Source of the DNA: a virus
Virus record (IMG/VR): IMGVR_UViG_3300041409_000610
Location: 62,001 to 126,000 of that record
Direction: 5' to 3' (one strand)
Length of the DNA stretch: 64,000 nucleotides
The position numbers were made by a program, and so were the translations under genes. Under the pieces are notes generated by a model that worked only from the letters and a program-made list of their open reading frames with translations, did not search any database and was not told where the DNA came from. This document shows, in pieces, positions 7,558 through 15,270 of this stretch (positions are counted from its first letter, which is position 1; each line of letters opens with the position of its first letter).

Positions 7558-9717
7558 GTGGAAGATGATCTGGACCATGTGCAGCGCCACGCCTTGCATC
7601 AGCTGCACGGGTACGACGAGATCATTTCCGGCTCCGACGCCGCCCACCTGATGCGCGAGCACGGCATCCACCACCACGACGAAGATCCGTGGGAGGCCGG
7701 TGATGTCGACGACGACCACATGGTCCATCCCTCGGAGGCTGGCTCGGTGCACCACCCGGCCAACGTCCCGCTGCACACGTCTCAGGACACTCTCTACAAG
7801 AGCGGGCTGGAGCACTACATCCGCCACCCCTACACCGGCGGCGGGGGCATCGGCCCGCGCCCCGGCGAGCCGAGCACCTGGGAGCACAACGGCGAGCATT
7901 GGATCGGCGGTGGCCACCACCGGATCCTCGCGGACCGGATGACCTACCGGAACGGCACCTCAGTGCAGGATCGCACCAACCGGCGGCGCCTGGGTTTTAA
8001 GAGAGCGGCGGCCCGGCCGCTCTACCACGGAACCTCGCGCGACCTGGACAACGTGGTGCCCGCCGACCGACACGGCCAGGGGGAAGTGTCCACCGGCCTG
8101 ACGCGGACCGACCGTGCCTACGCGACGCACGACCCGCAGATGGCACGCAGCTACGCCGAGATGTCCGGCATCGACACCGGCGGCCGCCCCCGGGTCTACC
8201 AGGTCGAGCACTCCGGCCCGGCGCACGCGCTGGAGCCGGACCCGGGCTACGACGCCGACGTGCGGAGCCCGCACGGCTTCCGGGTGCTGCGCGAGGTCCC
8301 CGAGCACGAGCTGACCAGGATGCCTCGGCGCGGGGCCCAGGAGCAGCTCCGCTGCCCCTGCGGATTGCCAGTGGAGTTCGACCCGCAGAACGGCTGGGAG
8401 CACGCTGACGGCTCAATCAGCCACGATGGTGAGTACTCCGACAAGAGCGTCTCGGACCTGATGGAGGAACACGATGGCCGAATCGCAGGGAAGGGAAAGC
8501 CACGGCACGTGGCACCCGACGTGGCGCGCGGAGCTGCGCCGTCGGAAGGCAACTCCGCGCGAGCACTGGCACCGGACTCCGGCGGGGACTCCGACGGAGA
8601 GGGCGCACGAGGAGCACTCCGGCCGCTGACCGAACACCCGAAGGTCTCCCGGGACCTGGCCAAGCTGCCGAGGAACGTCCAGACGGCCTACCACGAGCGC
8701 GTGGACGGCCTCCGGCGCGGCGAGCCGCACCCGTCCACGCACGCGCTCAACGGCGCGCTGAAGGGCTGGCAGGCCACCAACCTGAACTTCCTGAACCGCG
8801 TGGTGCACCGGTACGACGGCGACGAGCTGCACGTGCTCAGCGCGGGCAACCACGACGAGGCCTACGAGCAGGGCGCCCGGCGCAGCGGCCGCTACGTGGC
8901 GCCCACAGAGCGGCTGTTCGGCCCGACCTACGGCCTGGACACCCGGCTCTGGGACGGCGAGCAGCTCAAGCTGGCCGTGCGCAGCTCGGTGGTCCGGCAG
9001 TTCACCGAGTTCTGCGAGCGGCACGGCTACGCGGGCTGGCCGCACTGGGCGAAGATCGTCTTTTTCGGCTCCGAGGCCAGCGAGTGGACGGCGCCGGACC
9101 TGCACGGCAACAGCGACTTCGACCTCTCGATCGGTATCCACTACTTCAGCTACCGGCTGCACAACCACGCGGACGTCTGGGCCTCCGACGCCGACATCGC
9201 CGCGCGCTTCACCCGGGAGATGCACGCCGAGCTGAACGACCCGCAGCACGTCTTCCCGGGCGTCGAGGGCACCTACGACCAGACCTGGTTCGCCAACCTC
9301 CAGGGCTGGGACATCGCCGAGATCCGGCCGTACGCGGCCTACGACGTGGTGACCGACCAGTGGCTCGTGAAGCCGCCGCACCTGCCGGACTGGTCGCTCA
9401 AAAGCTTCCCCGAGGGCCCGGGGATCGCCGAGGAGGTCAAGGGCATGGTCGAGGCGGCCGAGGGCATCCTGGCCATGCCGGAGCCCTACCGGACCCAGAA
9501 CGGCGCCGCCTTCTGGGAGTTCGTGCACGCCAACCGCTCCGACGCCTTCGGCCCGAACGGCGAGGGCTGGTGGGATCCGCGCAACGTCATCGAGAAGGCC
9601 CTGGATCAGAAAGGCCTGATGCAAAAGCTCTTCGACTGTCACCGCCGGGCCACGGAGGACCCCGGTTCCCTCGCCGCTCCGGCAGACTGGAGCAACAGCC
9701 CGGCTCCAGCCCGGTGA
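7558..9717 (+). CDS. Multidomain protein: ParB-like, Arr-like ART, RelE/ParE-like and nucleotidyltransferase-like segments
   Basis: 719 residues, GTG start after GAGGAG. Four segments can be read in order. (1) About 80-130: a ParB-like stretch ending in GGGHHRILADR (His120-His121-Arg122). (2) About 153-255: YHGTS at 156-160, an A-Y-A-T/A-x-S-Y-A run, VYQVEHSGP, EPDPG and RVLREV, matching the layout of Arr-type rifampin ADP-ribosyltransferases. (3) A small CPCG element near 266-290. (4) About 356-436: KVSRDLAKLPRNV, a GALKGW turn, RVVHRYDGDELHVLSAGNH, the pattern of RelE/ParE toxins. (5) About 495-530: GS at 504-505 and SDFDL at 519-523, the nucleotidyltransferase G-S...D-x-D signature. Domain calls are by eye. 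The protein could be an injected or early effector; substrate unknown. Confidence 0.9.
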   Translation: MEDDLDHVQRHALHQLHGYDEIISGSDAAHLMREHGIHHHDEDPWEAGDVDDDHMVHPSEAGSVHHPANVPLHTSQDTLYKSGLEHYIRHPYTGGGGIGPRPGEPSTWEHNGEHWIGGGHHRILADRMTYRNGTSVQDRTNRRRLGFKRAAARPLYHGTSRDLDNVVPADRHGQGEVSTGLTRTDRAYATHDPQMARSYAEMSGIDTGGRPRVYQVEHSGPAHALEPDPGYDADVRSPHGFRVLREVPEHELTRMPRRGAQEQLRCPCGLPVEFDPQNGWEHADGSISHDGEYSDKSVSDLMEEHDGRIAGKGKPRHVAPDVARGAAPSEGNSARALAPDSGGDSDGEGARGALRPLTEHPKVSRDLAKLPRNVQTAYHERVDGLRRGEPHPSTHALNGALKGWQATNLNFLNRVVHRYDGDELHVLSAGNHDEAYEQGARRSGRYVAPTERLFGPTYGLDTRLWDGEQLKLAVRSSVVRQFTEFCERHGYAGWPHWAKIVFFGSEASEWTAPDLHGNSDFDLSIGIHYFSYRLHNHADVWASDADIAARFTREMHAELNDPQHVFPGVEGTYDQTWFANLQGWDIAEIRPYAAYDVVTDQWLVKPPHLPDWSLKSFPEGPGIAEEVKGMVEAAEGILAMPEPYRTQNGAAFWEFVHANRSDAFGPNGEGWWDPRNVIEKALDQKGLMQKLFDCHRRATEDPGSLAAPADWSNSPAPAR

Positions 9718-9793
9718 TCATCACAGATGCTGGCGTGCGGCCAACGGTGTGAGACCATAAGGCCAACCGATCCGCACTGGAGGAGCGAGGGAA

Positions 9794-10147
9794 ATGCCGT
9801 ATTCGAAGGTGAGCGCTCGCTACGACCCCGCAGCCCGGGACTGGCAGTTCGAGCGCAAAGTGACCCGGCTGATTGCCGAGACCGACTTCCTGGACCTGAA
9901 GTTCCCGGAGGACATGCCCCCGGACGTCTACCAGAAGATGCTCTACGACTTCGAGCAGAACAGCATCCCGAACACCGAGCGCAACCGCGAGATGTTCCTG
10001 GAGACCCTCCAGCTCACGCAGGAGCTGAAGGAGTTCGGCGTCACGCCGGAGAAGGTGGCGCCGACGAAGGACGGGCGCGGGTACGTCCGGCTGTCCTTCG
10101 ACGACATGTTCAAGCTGCTCGACCTGATTCCCGAGGAGGGCGAATGA
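9794..10147 (+). CDS. Hypothetical protein, 117 aa
   Basis: ATG follows a CCGCACTGGAGG leader like those of the palindrome promoters, but no dyad is present upstream. Helical, acidic in the second half; no domain recognised. ATGA overlap with the next gene. Confidence 0.8.
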   Translation: MPYSKVSARYDPAARDWQFERKVTRLIAETDFLDLKFPEDMPPDVYQKMLYDFEQNSIPNTERNREMFLETLQLTQELKEFGVTPEKVAPTKDGRGYVRLSFDDMFKLLDLIPEEGE

Positions 10148-10512
10148 CCGCCACGCCCGGCCCCCAGCGGCTGTTCGCGACCGTCGAGCCGTGGTTCGAG
10201 GAGGCCTTCGCCGAGCACGGCCAAGGCCTCGACGTCCGCTGGGAGCTGGGCCTGTGCACCCTCCCGCACCCGACGGAGAAGCAGCGGATGGTCAGCTCGC
10301 TGGTGCTCTACGCCGAGGTCCCGATCAACAACGGTCTCCAGCGGTTCGCCAACACGGTGTTCATCTCGGCTGGCGTGGACGAGGCCTACGCGCGCGAGAT
10401 GGTCAAGGACCTGCTGGGCAACTTCCGGCAGAAGATCGCCGAGGTCGGCAACGGCTTCGCGCCGCCGCCGGGCATCGACCTCGAAGATCTCGCGACTCCG
10501 CCAGCGTCATGA
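10144..10512 (+). CDS. Hypothetical protein, 122 aa
   Basis: ATG in overlap with the upstream stop. Mixed alpha/beta pattern with a Pro-rich tail (APPPGIDLEDLATPPAS). Function unknown; middle gene of a three-gene overlapping unit from 9794 to 10940. Confidence 0.8.
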   Translation: MTATPGPQRLFATVEPWFEEAFAEHGQGLDVRWELGLCTLPHPTEKQRMVSSLVLYAEVPINNGLQRFANTVFISAGVDEAYAREMVKDLLGNFRQKIAEVGNGFAPPPGIDLEDLATPPAS

Positions 10513-10940
10513 GCGAGCCCGGCGGCGGAGTGAGCCTCTTCGATGTCCCGGAGAGGTTCCACTTCGTCGACCTGCTCAGCCTGCACGTGCGCGCCCGCCT
10601 GGACATCCCCGAGAACCAGGGCCTGCTGCCGCTGATGTGGCGGATCTCGGGCATCGGGCTGCCCGCGCTGACCTTCTACCCGCCGCCGGTGGTCGAGTGC
10701 CTCCGCGAGGAGCTGCACCGGCAGCATCCGTGGCTGGCGGGACTCCAGCTTCCCCGGGTCGCCTTCGGCCGCCAGCGCGTCGACTGGGCTTCCTTCTGGG
10801 TCTGGGTGGACGTCGTGCAGAACCGCGTGTGCCGCGAGCAGGGCATCGAGCCGGACGGCTTCCTGATCAAGGAGATCGACCGCGCCCTCCTGCCGCTGCC
10901 GAACGCGATCATCATCATCGAGGCCGAGGACGAGGGTTGA
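10509..10940 (+). CDS. Hypothetical protein, 143 aa
   Basis: ATG in overlap. Trp-rich centre (WASFWVWVDVV) and a hydrophobic run IIIIEAE near the C-terminus; not a clear membrane segment. Last gene of its unit; its TGA is inside the -35 of promoter site 3. Confidence 0.8.
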   Translation: MSEPGGGVSLFDVPERFHFVDLLSLHVRARLDIPENQGLLPLMWRISGIGLPALTFYPPPVVECLREELHRQHPWLAGLQLPRVAFGRQRVDWASFWVWVDVVQNRVCREQGIEPDGFLIKEIDRALLPLPNAIIIIEAEDEG

Positions 10941-10966
10941 CGTCACCCTACCCGAACGGGTAGTGT
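10937..10966 (+). promoter_or_regulatory. Promoter with embedded palindromic operator (site 3)
   Basis: TTGACG (10937-10942), 18 bases, TAGTGT (10961-10966); dyad CTACCC-GAAC-GGGTAG at 10948-10963. Leader includes CAGCACGAAG and CCGCACCGGAGG. Drives 11005. Confidence 0.8.
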
Positions 10967-11004
10967 TCATCTCGACAGCACGAAGCGCCGCACCGGAGGC
11001 AGAG

Positions 11005-11547
11005 ATGAACAGCACCAGCCACGAGACCCGCACCGCGACTCCGGCTCAGGTTGAGACTCTGAAGACGCTCTGCGCCGAGTACGCCGAGTTCAACGTCGAG
11101 GCCGCCCGCGAGACGTGGACGCACCTGGCGCACCTGAGCAAGGGTGGCTCGCTGACCATGAGCCGGGCCAGCCACGAGATCCAGACCCTGATCGACCTCA
11201 AGCGCTCCGCCCGCCGCGCGGCTCACGTCAAGGCGAACGAGCCGGTGCCGTTCATCCCGGCGGGCCGCTACGCGATCGACAACAACGAGGGCGCGCTGGC
11301 TTTCTACCGTGTCGCGGTCAAGAACGACGTCAACACCGCCGTGTACGTCTACGCCTCCGACGAGCAGCGCAAGCTTCCGGCGAAGGCGGCGGCGGGCGTG
11401 CTGCGCAAGCTGGCTGCGACCGACCTGGAGGCCGCCGGGGTGCGGTTTGGCCAGGAGACCCGCACGTGCTGGAAGTGCGGCAAGCGCCTCACCCGGGAGC
11501 ACACCCGCGCGGCGGGCATCGGCGACGAGTGCGCGAGCAAGGCCTGA
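11005..11547 (+). CDS. DUF6011-like zinc-binding protein, 180 aa
   Basis: ATG set by CCGCACCGGAGG 6 bases upstream. The C-terminus has Cys155-x2-Cys158-Gly, a linker, then GIGDEC (Cys176), the pattern of the DUF6011 zinc motif common in actinophage proteins. The first 100 residues are helical and basic. Role unknown, possibly nucleic-acid binding. Followed by a strong terminator. Confidence 0.85.
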   Translation: MNSTSHETRTATPAQVETLKTLCAEYAEFNVEAARETWTHLAHLSKGGSLTMSRASHEIQTLIDLKRSARRAAHVKANEPVPFIPAGRYAIDNNEGALAFYRVAVKNDVNTAVYVYASDEQRKLPAKAAAGVLRKLAATDLEAAGVRFGQETRTCWKCGKRLTREHTRAAGIGDECASKA

Positions 11548-11550
11548 CCC

Positions 11551-11587
11551 AGAAGAGCCGGGAGAGACCCCCTCTCCCGGCTCTTCT
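11551..11587 (+). terminator. Strong intrinsic-type hairpin
   Basis: A perfect 15-bp stem (11551-11565 with 11573-11587) and a 7-base loop directly after the stop at 11547, followed by TCGTAT. Insulates the Lsr2 gene from upstream transcription. Confidence 0.85.
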
Positions 11588-11609
11588 CGTATCGAAGTCC
11601 CTGCGCTTA

Positions 11610-11638
11610 TTGATCGAAAGAGGTGAGTGATATACGCT
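11610..11638 (+). promoter_or_regulatory. Probable promoter of the Lsr2-like gene, without the palindrome
   Basis: TTGATC (11610-11615), 17 bases, TACGCT (11633-11638), or TATACG at 11631. It lies between a terminator and the Lsr2 gene and lacks the CTACCC dyad, so this gene seems to be outside the shared control. Confidence 0.5.
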
Positions 11639-11697
11639 TGAATACCCTCAGAACTCTGCGCAATGTCCAGCAGAATCCGACGGAAAGGGAGGCCGTA

Positions 11698-12063
11698 ATG
11701 GCGGAACAAGTGATCCGTCGCCGGGTCGACGACCTGGAGCGCCAGCGCGGCAACCTCGACATCGCGGCGGACGAGGAGATCGTCTTCGGCATCGACGGCA
11801 CGAGCTACGTCATCGACCTCTCCGACCGCAACGCCAAGGACCTGCGTGCGGCGCTGATCGAGTACGTCACGGCGGCGCGGCCGCTGATCGACGTGGAGGC
11901 CCGCCGGGACATGACCCCGGCGCAGGCCAAGCGCGCCGAGCTGGCCGATGTTCGCGCCTGGGCCAACCAGCAGGGCATGAGGGTCAGCACCCGGGGGAAG
12001 GTCCCGACACCCGTGCTGGACGCCTTCGAGCGGTCCGTGGGCCCTCTCAAGCACCGTCAATAG
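11698..12063 (+). CDS. lsr2: Lsr2-like nucleoid-associated protein, 121 aa
   Basis: Lsr2 bridges AT-rich DNA and silences foreign genes in actinobacteria; phage copies may counter host Lsr2 or silence phage genes. The N-terminal oligomerisation domain is recognisable (VDDLE, EIVFGIDGTSYVIDLS, residues 10-42), and the C-terminal binding domain has VRAWANQQG followed by VSTRGKVP (residues 96-103), where the usual RGR minor-groove hook is RGK. The ATG at 11698 has an AAGGGAGG site; an upstream frame start at 11623 would add a tail not seen in the family. It has its own promoter and terminator. Confidence 0.9.
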   Translation: MAEQVIRRRVDDLERQRGNLDIAADEEIVFGIDGTSYVIDLSDRNAKDLRAALIEYVTAARPLIDVEARRDMTPAQAKRAELADVRAWANQQGMRVSTRGKVPTPVLDAFERSVGPLKHRQ

Positions 12064-12073
12064 ATGAAGAGCC

Positions 12074-12124
12074 AGCAACCCCCTGCCCGGCGGATGCCCT
12101 AGGGCCGCCAAGCAGGGGGTTGCT
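12074..12124 (+). terminator. Two-step hairpin after lsr2
   Basis: A 13-bp outer stem (12074-12086 with 12112-12124) closes over a GC-rich inner hairpin. Positioned directly after the lsr2 stop. Confidence 0.8.
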
Positions 12125-12150
12125 CCAATCCCACACCGAAGGGAGCGGAG

Positions 12151-12369
12151 ATGAGTGCCATCCCGCGTACCGATCAGACCCACCTGGCCTGGCGTCAGGG
12201 CGACACGGCCCACCTGGAGGCCCAGCCCGACCTGGGCAACCCCTACCACCCGACCACGGTGTCCTACCGCGCCTGGCAGCGCGGCTGGCACGGTGAGCCC
12301 TTCGACGAGCGGGGCGGCTTCGAGCCCACCGGCGTGGTCCACACCGACATCGAGGAGGCGGCAGCCTGA
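12151..12369 (+). CDS. Hypothetical protein, 72 aa
   Basis: ATG after GGGAGCGGAG. Short, Trp- and Pro-rich, with an acidic end. Shares one base with the next gene. No function recognised. Confidence 0.75.
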   Translation: MSAIPRTDQTHLAWRQGDTAHLEAQPDLGNPYHPTTVSYRAWQRGWHGEPFDERGGFEPTGVVHTDIEEAAA

Positions 12370-12611
12370 TGCGCAGCACGATCGCCAACAACGGCACCTG
12401 GAACCCGCTGACCACGCGGCTCGGCAAGACCGACGCCGAGATGCGCGAGGCCGAGCAGGCCTACCGGCGCGAGGAGCGGGTGCGGGCGGCTAAGAACCTC
12501 CTGCCCATGTCGGCCAGCCCGGAGGACTACCTGGAGCTGGCCGACATGCTCGGTCTGACCGAGGTCATCCCCGAGGACGTGCTGACCGAGCTGCGTGAGC
12601 TGGCCTCGTGA
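12369..12611 (+). CDS. Hypothetical helical protein, 80 aa
   Basis: ATG overlaps the upstream stop by one base. Predicted mostly helical and charged, ending EDVLTELRELAS. Overlaps the next gene by GTGA. Confidence 0.75.
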   Translation: MRSTIANNGTWNPLTTRLGKTDAEMREAEQAYRREERVRAAKNLLPMSASPEDYLELADMLGLTEVIPEDVLTELRELAS

Positions 12612-12904
12612 GCGGCCGGGTCATCTTCAAGCCCAAGTCGAACCATCGCTGCTACCCGGGCTGGGGACAGAAGCCACCGCTGCCCGAGGGGAACCGGCTG
12701 GGTCTCCCGGCCGGAACGGTGACCTCCGCGCCGCCTCATGGCATGGACTTCCCGGTCGGCTGCCGCTGGCAGTGCGACGACTGCGGGCAGGTCTGGGTCC
12801 GGCGCAAGCCGCCGCGCACCTGCGGACAACAGTTCGTCGGCGGCAAGGTGGTCTTCACCAAGGAGCACTGGTGGGAGCGCCGTCGCCGGGAGCGGGCCTC
12901 GTGA
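12608..12904 (+). CDS. Zinc-ribbon-like protein, 98 aa
   Basis: GTG start in overlap. Cys52, Cys56-x2-Cys59 and Cys72 could form a zinc ribbon; the C-terminus is Arg-rich. Function unknown. Confidence 0.75.
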   Translation: MSGRVIFKPKSNHRCYPGWGQKPPLPEGNRLGLPAGTVTSAPPHGMDFPVGCRWQCDDCGQVWVRRKPPRTCGQQFVGGKVVFTKEHWWERRRRERAS

Positions 12905-13014
12905 CCACGCTGGGGTACATCGGCGTGTCCGGCGCTGCGATTGCGGGTATGGCATTCCTCTGGCTCGGCGTCGAGCCGCTCTTCCGGCGCTGGCGCAAGA
13001 GACGCCGGAAGTAG
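12901..13014 (+). CDS. Tiny single-pass membrane protein, 37 aa
   Basis: GTG start in a GTGA overlap. One hydrophobic segment (about 4-25) followed by a strongly basic tail (RRWRKRRRK), typical of a membrane anchor with a cytoplasmic tail. Short, but supported by coupling and codon use. Confidence 0.65.
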   Translation: MTTLGYIGVSGAAIAGMAFLWLGVEPLFRRWRKRRRK

Positions 13015-13017
13015 GGC

Positions 13018-13047
13018 TTGCGCCTACCCTACCCATTCGGGTACTGT
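13018..13047 (+). promoter_or_regulatory. Promoter with embedded palindromic operator (site 4)
   Basis: TTGCGC (13018-13023), 18 bases, TACTGT (13042-13047); dyad CTACCC-ATTC-GGGTAC at 13029-13044, with one mismatch in the last base. Drives 13083. Confidence 0.75.
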
Positions 13048-13082
13048 GATCAGTACACCACCAAGCCGCACCGGAGGCCACA

Positions 13083-13256
13083 ATGCGCGCCAAGCAGAAC
13101 GAGAACGGCCTGTACGAAGTCACCGTCTCCGTCAGGTTCGTCCTCGACCCCGCCATGGTGGGCTTCGAGCTGAGCGAGACGGACCTGCTCGACGAGGTCC
13201 AGAACGGCCTCAACACGATGTCGGCCGTGATCGACCGTGGCGAGGTCCAGCGGTAA
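13083..13256 (+). CDS. Hypothetical protein, 57 aa
   Basis: ATG 6 bases after CCGCACCGGAGG. Beta-like N-terminus (GLYEVTVSVRFVLD) then an acidic helix. Too short for a confident fold; position behind promoter site 4 supports it as real. Confidence 0.8.
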   Translation: MRAKQNENGLYEVTVSVRFVLDPAMVGFELSETDLLDEVQNGLNTMSAVIDRGEVQR

Positions 13257-13268
13257 TCCGCTGTTCCA

Positions 13269-13301
13269 GAACGTTCCATTCCGTTTCACTTCGTACCGAA
13301 G
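13269..13301. promoter_or_regulatory. Two small palindromes upstream of whiB
   Basis: GAACGTTC (13269-13276) and CTTCG-TAC-CGAAG (13289-13301) lie in the 63-base gap before the WhiB-like gene. They differ from the shared dyad and may be operators for separate control. No clear -35/-10 pair is visible. Confidence 0.35.
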
Positions 13302-13319
13302 CCTGAGAGGAGGCCGATC

Positions 13320-13571
13320 ATGAACGAGCGCATCGGACAGTTCGCGTGGAGCGACTTCGCCGCGTGCAAGGACGAGGACCCGGAGCTGTTCTTCCCGGTC
13401 TCCGAGTTCGGGCCCGGCGAGCGGCAGACGGCGCAGGCGAAGGCGGTCTGCGGCACCTGCCCGGTCAGGGAGGTCTGCCTGGGCTTCGCCCTGGAGAACG
13501 GTCTCGACCACGGCATCTTCGGCGGCACGACCCCCGACGAGCGTCGCAAGCTCACCCGCTCCCGCGTCTGA
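13320..13571 (+). CDS. whiB: WhiB-family iron-sulfur regulator, 83 aa
   Basis: WhiB proteins carry a [4Fe-4S] cluster and act with the main sigma factor at actinobacterial promoters. All four Cys are present: Cys16, Cys44-x2-Cys47-x5-Cys53, followed by the turn G65-IFGG and a basic tail (DERRKLTRSRV). Length fits the family. ATG after GAGAGGAGG. Phage WhiB proteins can dominate host WhiB function, so this is a candidate partner for the TTGACN promoters in this window, which is inference. Followed by a strong terminator. Confidence 0.95.
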   Translation: MNERIGQFAWSDFAACKDEDPELFFPVSEFGPGERQTAQAKAVCGTCPVREVCLGFALENGLDHGIFGGTTPDERRKLTRSRV

Positions 13572-13590
13572 GCTGTTCACCCCCGAACCC

Positions 13591-13628
13591 GAGCCCGGCA
13601 ACTGGTGTGACAACCAGCTGCCGGGCTC
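13591..13628 (+). terminator. Hairpin after whiB
   Basis: A 10-bp stem (13591-13600 with 13619-13628) extended inside by CTGGT/ACCAG. Directly follows the whiB stop. Confidence 0.8.
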
Positions 13629-13657
13629 GGCCCGTCTCCGCCCTGGAGGAAGACATC

Positions 13658-13849
13658 ATGCTGAAGGAGCTGCTGCACCGCGTGTGCAGCCTGCCGCTGA
13701 GAACGCCGCCGACCCTCGCCCGCCACCGTGCGAGCAAGCACAGCGGGTTCAGCTGGCGCGGCCGGTTCGTCCCGCTGGCGGGGTTCTCGCTGGCCAAGCT
13801 CGACGAACTGCGCGCGATGGCGCCGGTGACCTGGTCGTGGCCGCTGTGA
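13658..13849 (+). CDS. Small basic protein, 63 aa
   Basis: ATG after CCTGGAGGAAG; the longer frame from 13346 runs through whiB and is rejected. Basic N-terminus with hydrophobic patches; no clear membrane span. GTGA overlap with the next gene. Confidence 0.7.
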   Translation: MLKELLHRVCSLPLRTPPTLARHRASKHSGFSWRGRFVPLAGFSLAKLDELRAMAPVTWSWPL

Positions 13850-13956
13850 TCGGCTTCGCGCGTCTCGTGCGGCGTCTCGTCCGGGCCTACCGCGAGGGCA
13901 AGCTGTCCAACCGCGAGCGCTCGATACGGCAGGACCGCCGCCGGAAGCGCTTGTGA
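13846..13956 (+). CDS. Tiny Arg-rich protein, 36 aa
   Basis: GTG start in overlap. More than a third of residues are Arg or Lys (ending RQDRRRKRL), so it may bind nucleic acid. Its stop lies in the -35 region of promoter site 5. Confidence 0.6.
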   Translation: MIGFARLVRRLVRAYREGKLSNRERSIRQDRRRKRL

Positions 13957-13979
13957 TCACCTACCCAATCGGGTAGTAT
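13951..13979 (+). promoter_or_regulatory. Promoter with embedded palindromic operator (site 5)
   Basis: TTGTGA (13951-13956), 17 bases, TAGTAT (13974-13979); dyad CTACCC-AATC-GGGTAG at 13961-13976. Leader CCGCACTGGAGG. Drives the 14016-18264 operon, the longest overlapping unit under such a site in this part. Confidence 0.8.
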
Positions 13980-14015
13980 CCCACTGACAACGCATCCGCA
14001 CTGGAGGATGAGGCA

Positions 14016-14273
14016 ATGACCACGCCCGAGCCCGGATCTCTCTTCATCGACAACGACCCGCGCAATCGCGCGACGCGCTTCCTGCGTGTCGACAGCATCG
14101 GCCCGGATCAGCCGATCTACGCCGTCTGCACCACCTGGTACGACGAGCTGGGCGGCTCTGCGGTCCCGCGCCGAGGTGTCCGGATCAAGGTCACTCGCCT
14201 CGACAGCGCGGCCCGGTCCAACTACCGCGCCGCCGACGTCGATCCTTACTACGGGCAGCCGGACCCCGCATGA
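14016..14273 (+). CDS. Hypothetical protein, 85 aa
   Basis: First gene after promoter site 5. Beta-rich pattern (TRFLRVDSIG, IYAVCTTWYDE, VRIKVTRLD) suggests a small barrel or SH3-like fold. Overlaps the next gene by ATGA. Confidence 0.8.
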   Translation: MTTPEPGSLFIDNDPRNRATRFLRVDSIGPDQPIYAVCTTWYDELGGSAVPRRGVRIKVTRLDSAARSNYRAADVDPYYGQPDPA

Positions 14274-14491
14274 GCCTCTACCCGCAGTGCCAGGTCCTGA
14301 ACGTCGAGGAGCTGGACGCCCAGATCGCCAAAGTCGAGAACCGGCTGGTGCTGGCCCAGCGAGAGGCCGCCGAGCGGCAGGCTCAACTGCACGCGCTGCT
14401 CGAAGCACGCCGTGCCCAGCGCGCCGGACTGAAGGTCGTGACCTGGCGGCACCGCTGGGACTCGCCCGTCTACATCGAGGAGAACCCGTGA
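14270..14491 (+). CDS. Coiled-coil protein, 73 aa
   Basis: ATG in overlap. Residues about 12-52 form a heptad-like helix (EELDAQIAKVENRLVLAQRE and on), followed by a Trp/Arg segment. Function unknown. Confidence 0.8.
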   Translation: MSLYPQCQVLNVEELDAQIAKVENRLVLAQREAAERQAQLHALLEARRAQRAGLKVVTWRHRWDSPVYIEENP

Positions 14492-15270
14492 GCCGCATCT
14501 ACTTCCACACCCAGCACGAGGGCGAGGCCGAGGTCCACGGCGCCGAGCGCGCGCACATGGGTCTCATGGTCACCAAACTGGCCGTCTCGCATTTGCCGGA
14601 GTTCTCGGACCGCGAGGTGTTCGCCGCGATGGTGCCGGAGGCCCAGCAGAGGTACGCACGCGACGCCTACCCGGACGGCAGCTCGGTGGACCCGGTCACC
14701 CTGGAGAAGCACGGTCCGCTGCTGGACAAGGCCTACCTGCGCTCGTCGTTCAGCGTCGGCTTGGAGCGGTGTCTCTTCCAGCACGAAGGCAAGCCACTGG
14801 AGACCTTCAGCCTCCAGCTCAACACCATCCTGATGCTCGGCAACGACCCGCTGTGCCTGTTCGCCCGGCTGCACGCCCAGTGCGAGATCCACGCCTGGGT
14901 CGAGGGGCCGGACCGGGCCTGGCTGGCCGACGTGATCCAGCAGGGTCTCGATACCGGTCTCTACCGCGACGGCATGGGCTGGGACAAGGTGCAGACGCTG
15001 TTGCGCTCCGGCTCCGAGCACCCCGTGGTCACCTCGTACTCGGTGACCGACAGCTTCCCGAACCAGTACGTCGCCGGATGGGTCGGCCCTCAGGACGGCG
15101 AGGGCGAGCCGCTCAACGAGGACGCCTGGTACGACGACAACACCGACGACGAGCGCTGGGACCTGGCCATGGCTGGCCTGCGCCAGCAGAAGGGGATGGA
15201 AGCGATGAGCCCGGAGACCCTGCGCAATGGCTTCGGCCACGGCGTCTCGATGCTGGACCTGTTCTCATGA
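14488..15270 (+). CDS. Hypothetical protein, 260 aa
   Basis: GTG start in overlap. One of the longer unknowns here: alpha/beta, with a central segment around FARLHAQCEIHAWVEGPDRA and an acidic Trp-containing tail (DAWYDDNTDDERWD). No catalytic motif recognised. The longer frame from 14086 is rejected because it covers two upstream genes. Confidence 0.8.
   Translation: MSRIYFHTQHEGEAEVHGAERAHMGLMVTKLAVSHLPEFSDREVFAAMVPEAQQRYARDAYPDGSSVDPVTLEKHGPLLDKAYLRSSFSVGLERCLFQHEGKPLETFSLQLNTILMLGNDPLCLFARLHAQCEIHAWVEGPDRAWLADVIQQGLDTGLYRDGMGWDKVQTLLRSGSEHPVVTSYSVTDSFPNQYVAGWVGPQDGEGEPLNEDAWYDDNTDDERWDLAMAGLRQQKGMEAMSPETLRNGFGHGVSMLDLFS

Noticed and set aside
10948-12342. 464-codon minus-strand open frame across the DUF6011-like and Lsr2 genes
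   Set aside because: It crosses two terminators and a promoter cassette and mirrors real + strand genes; another GC-driven shadow.
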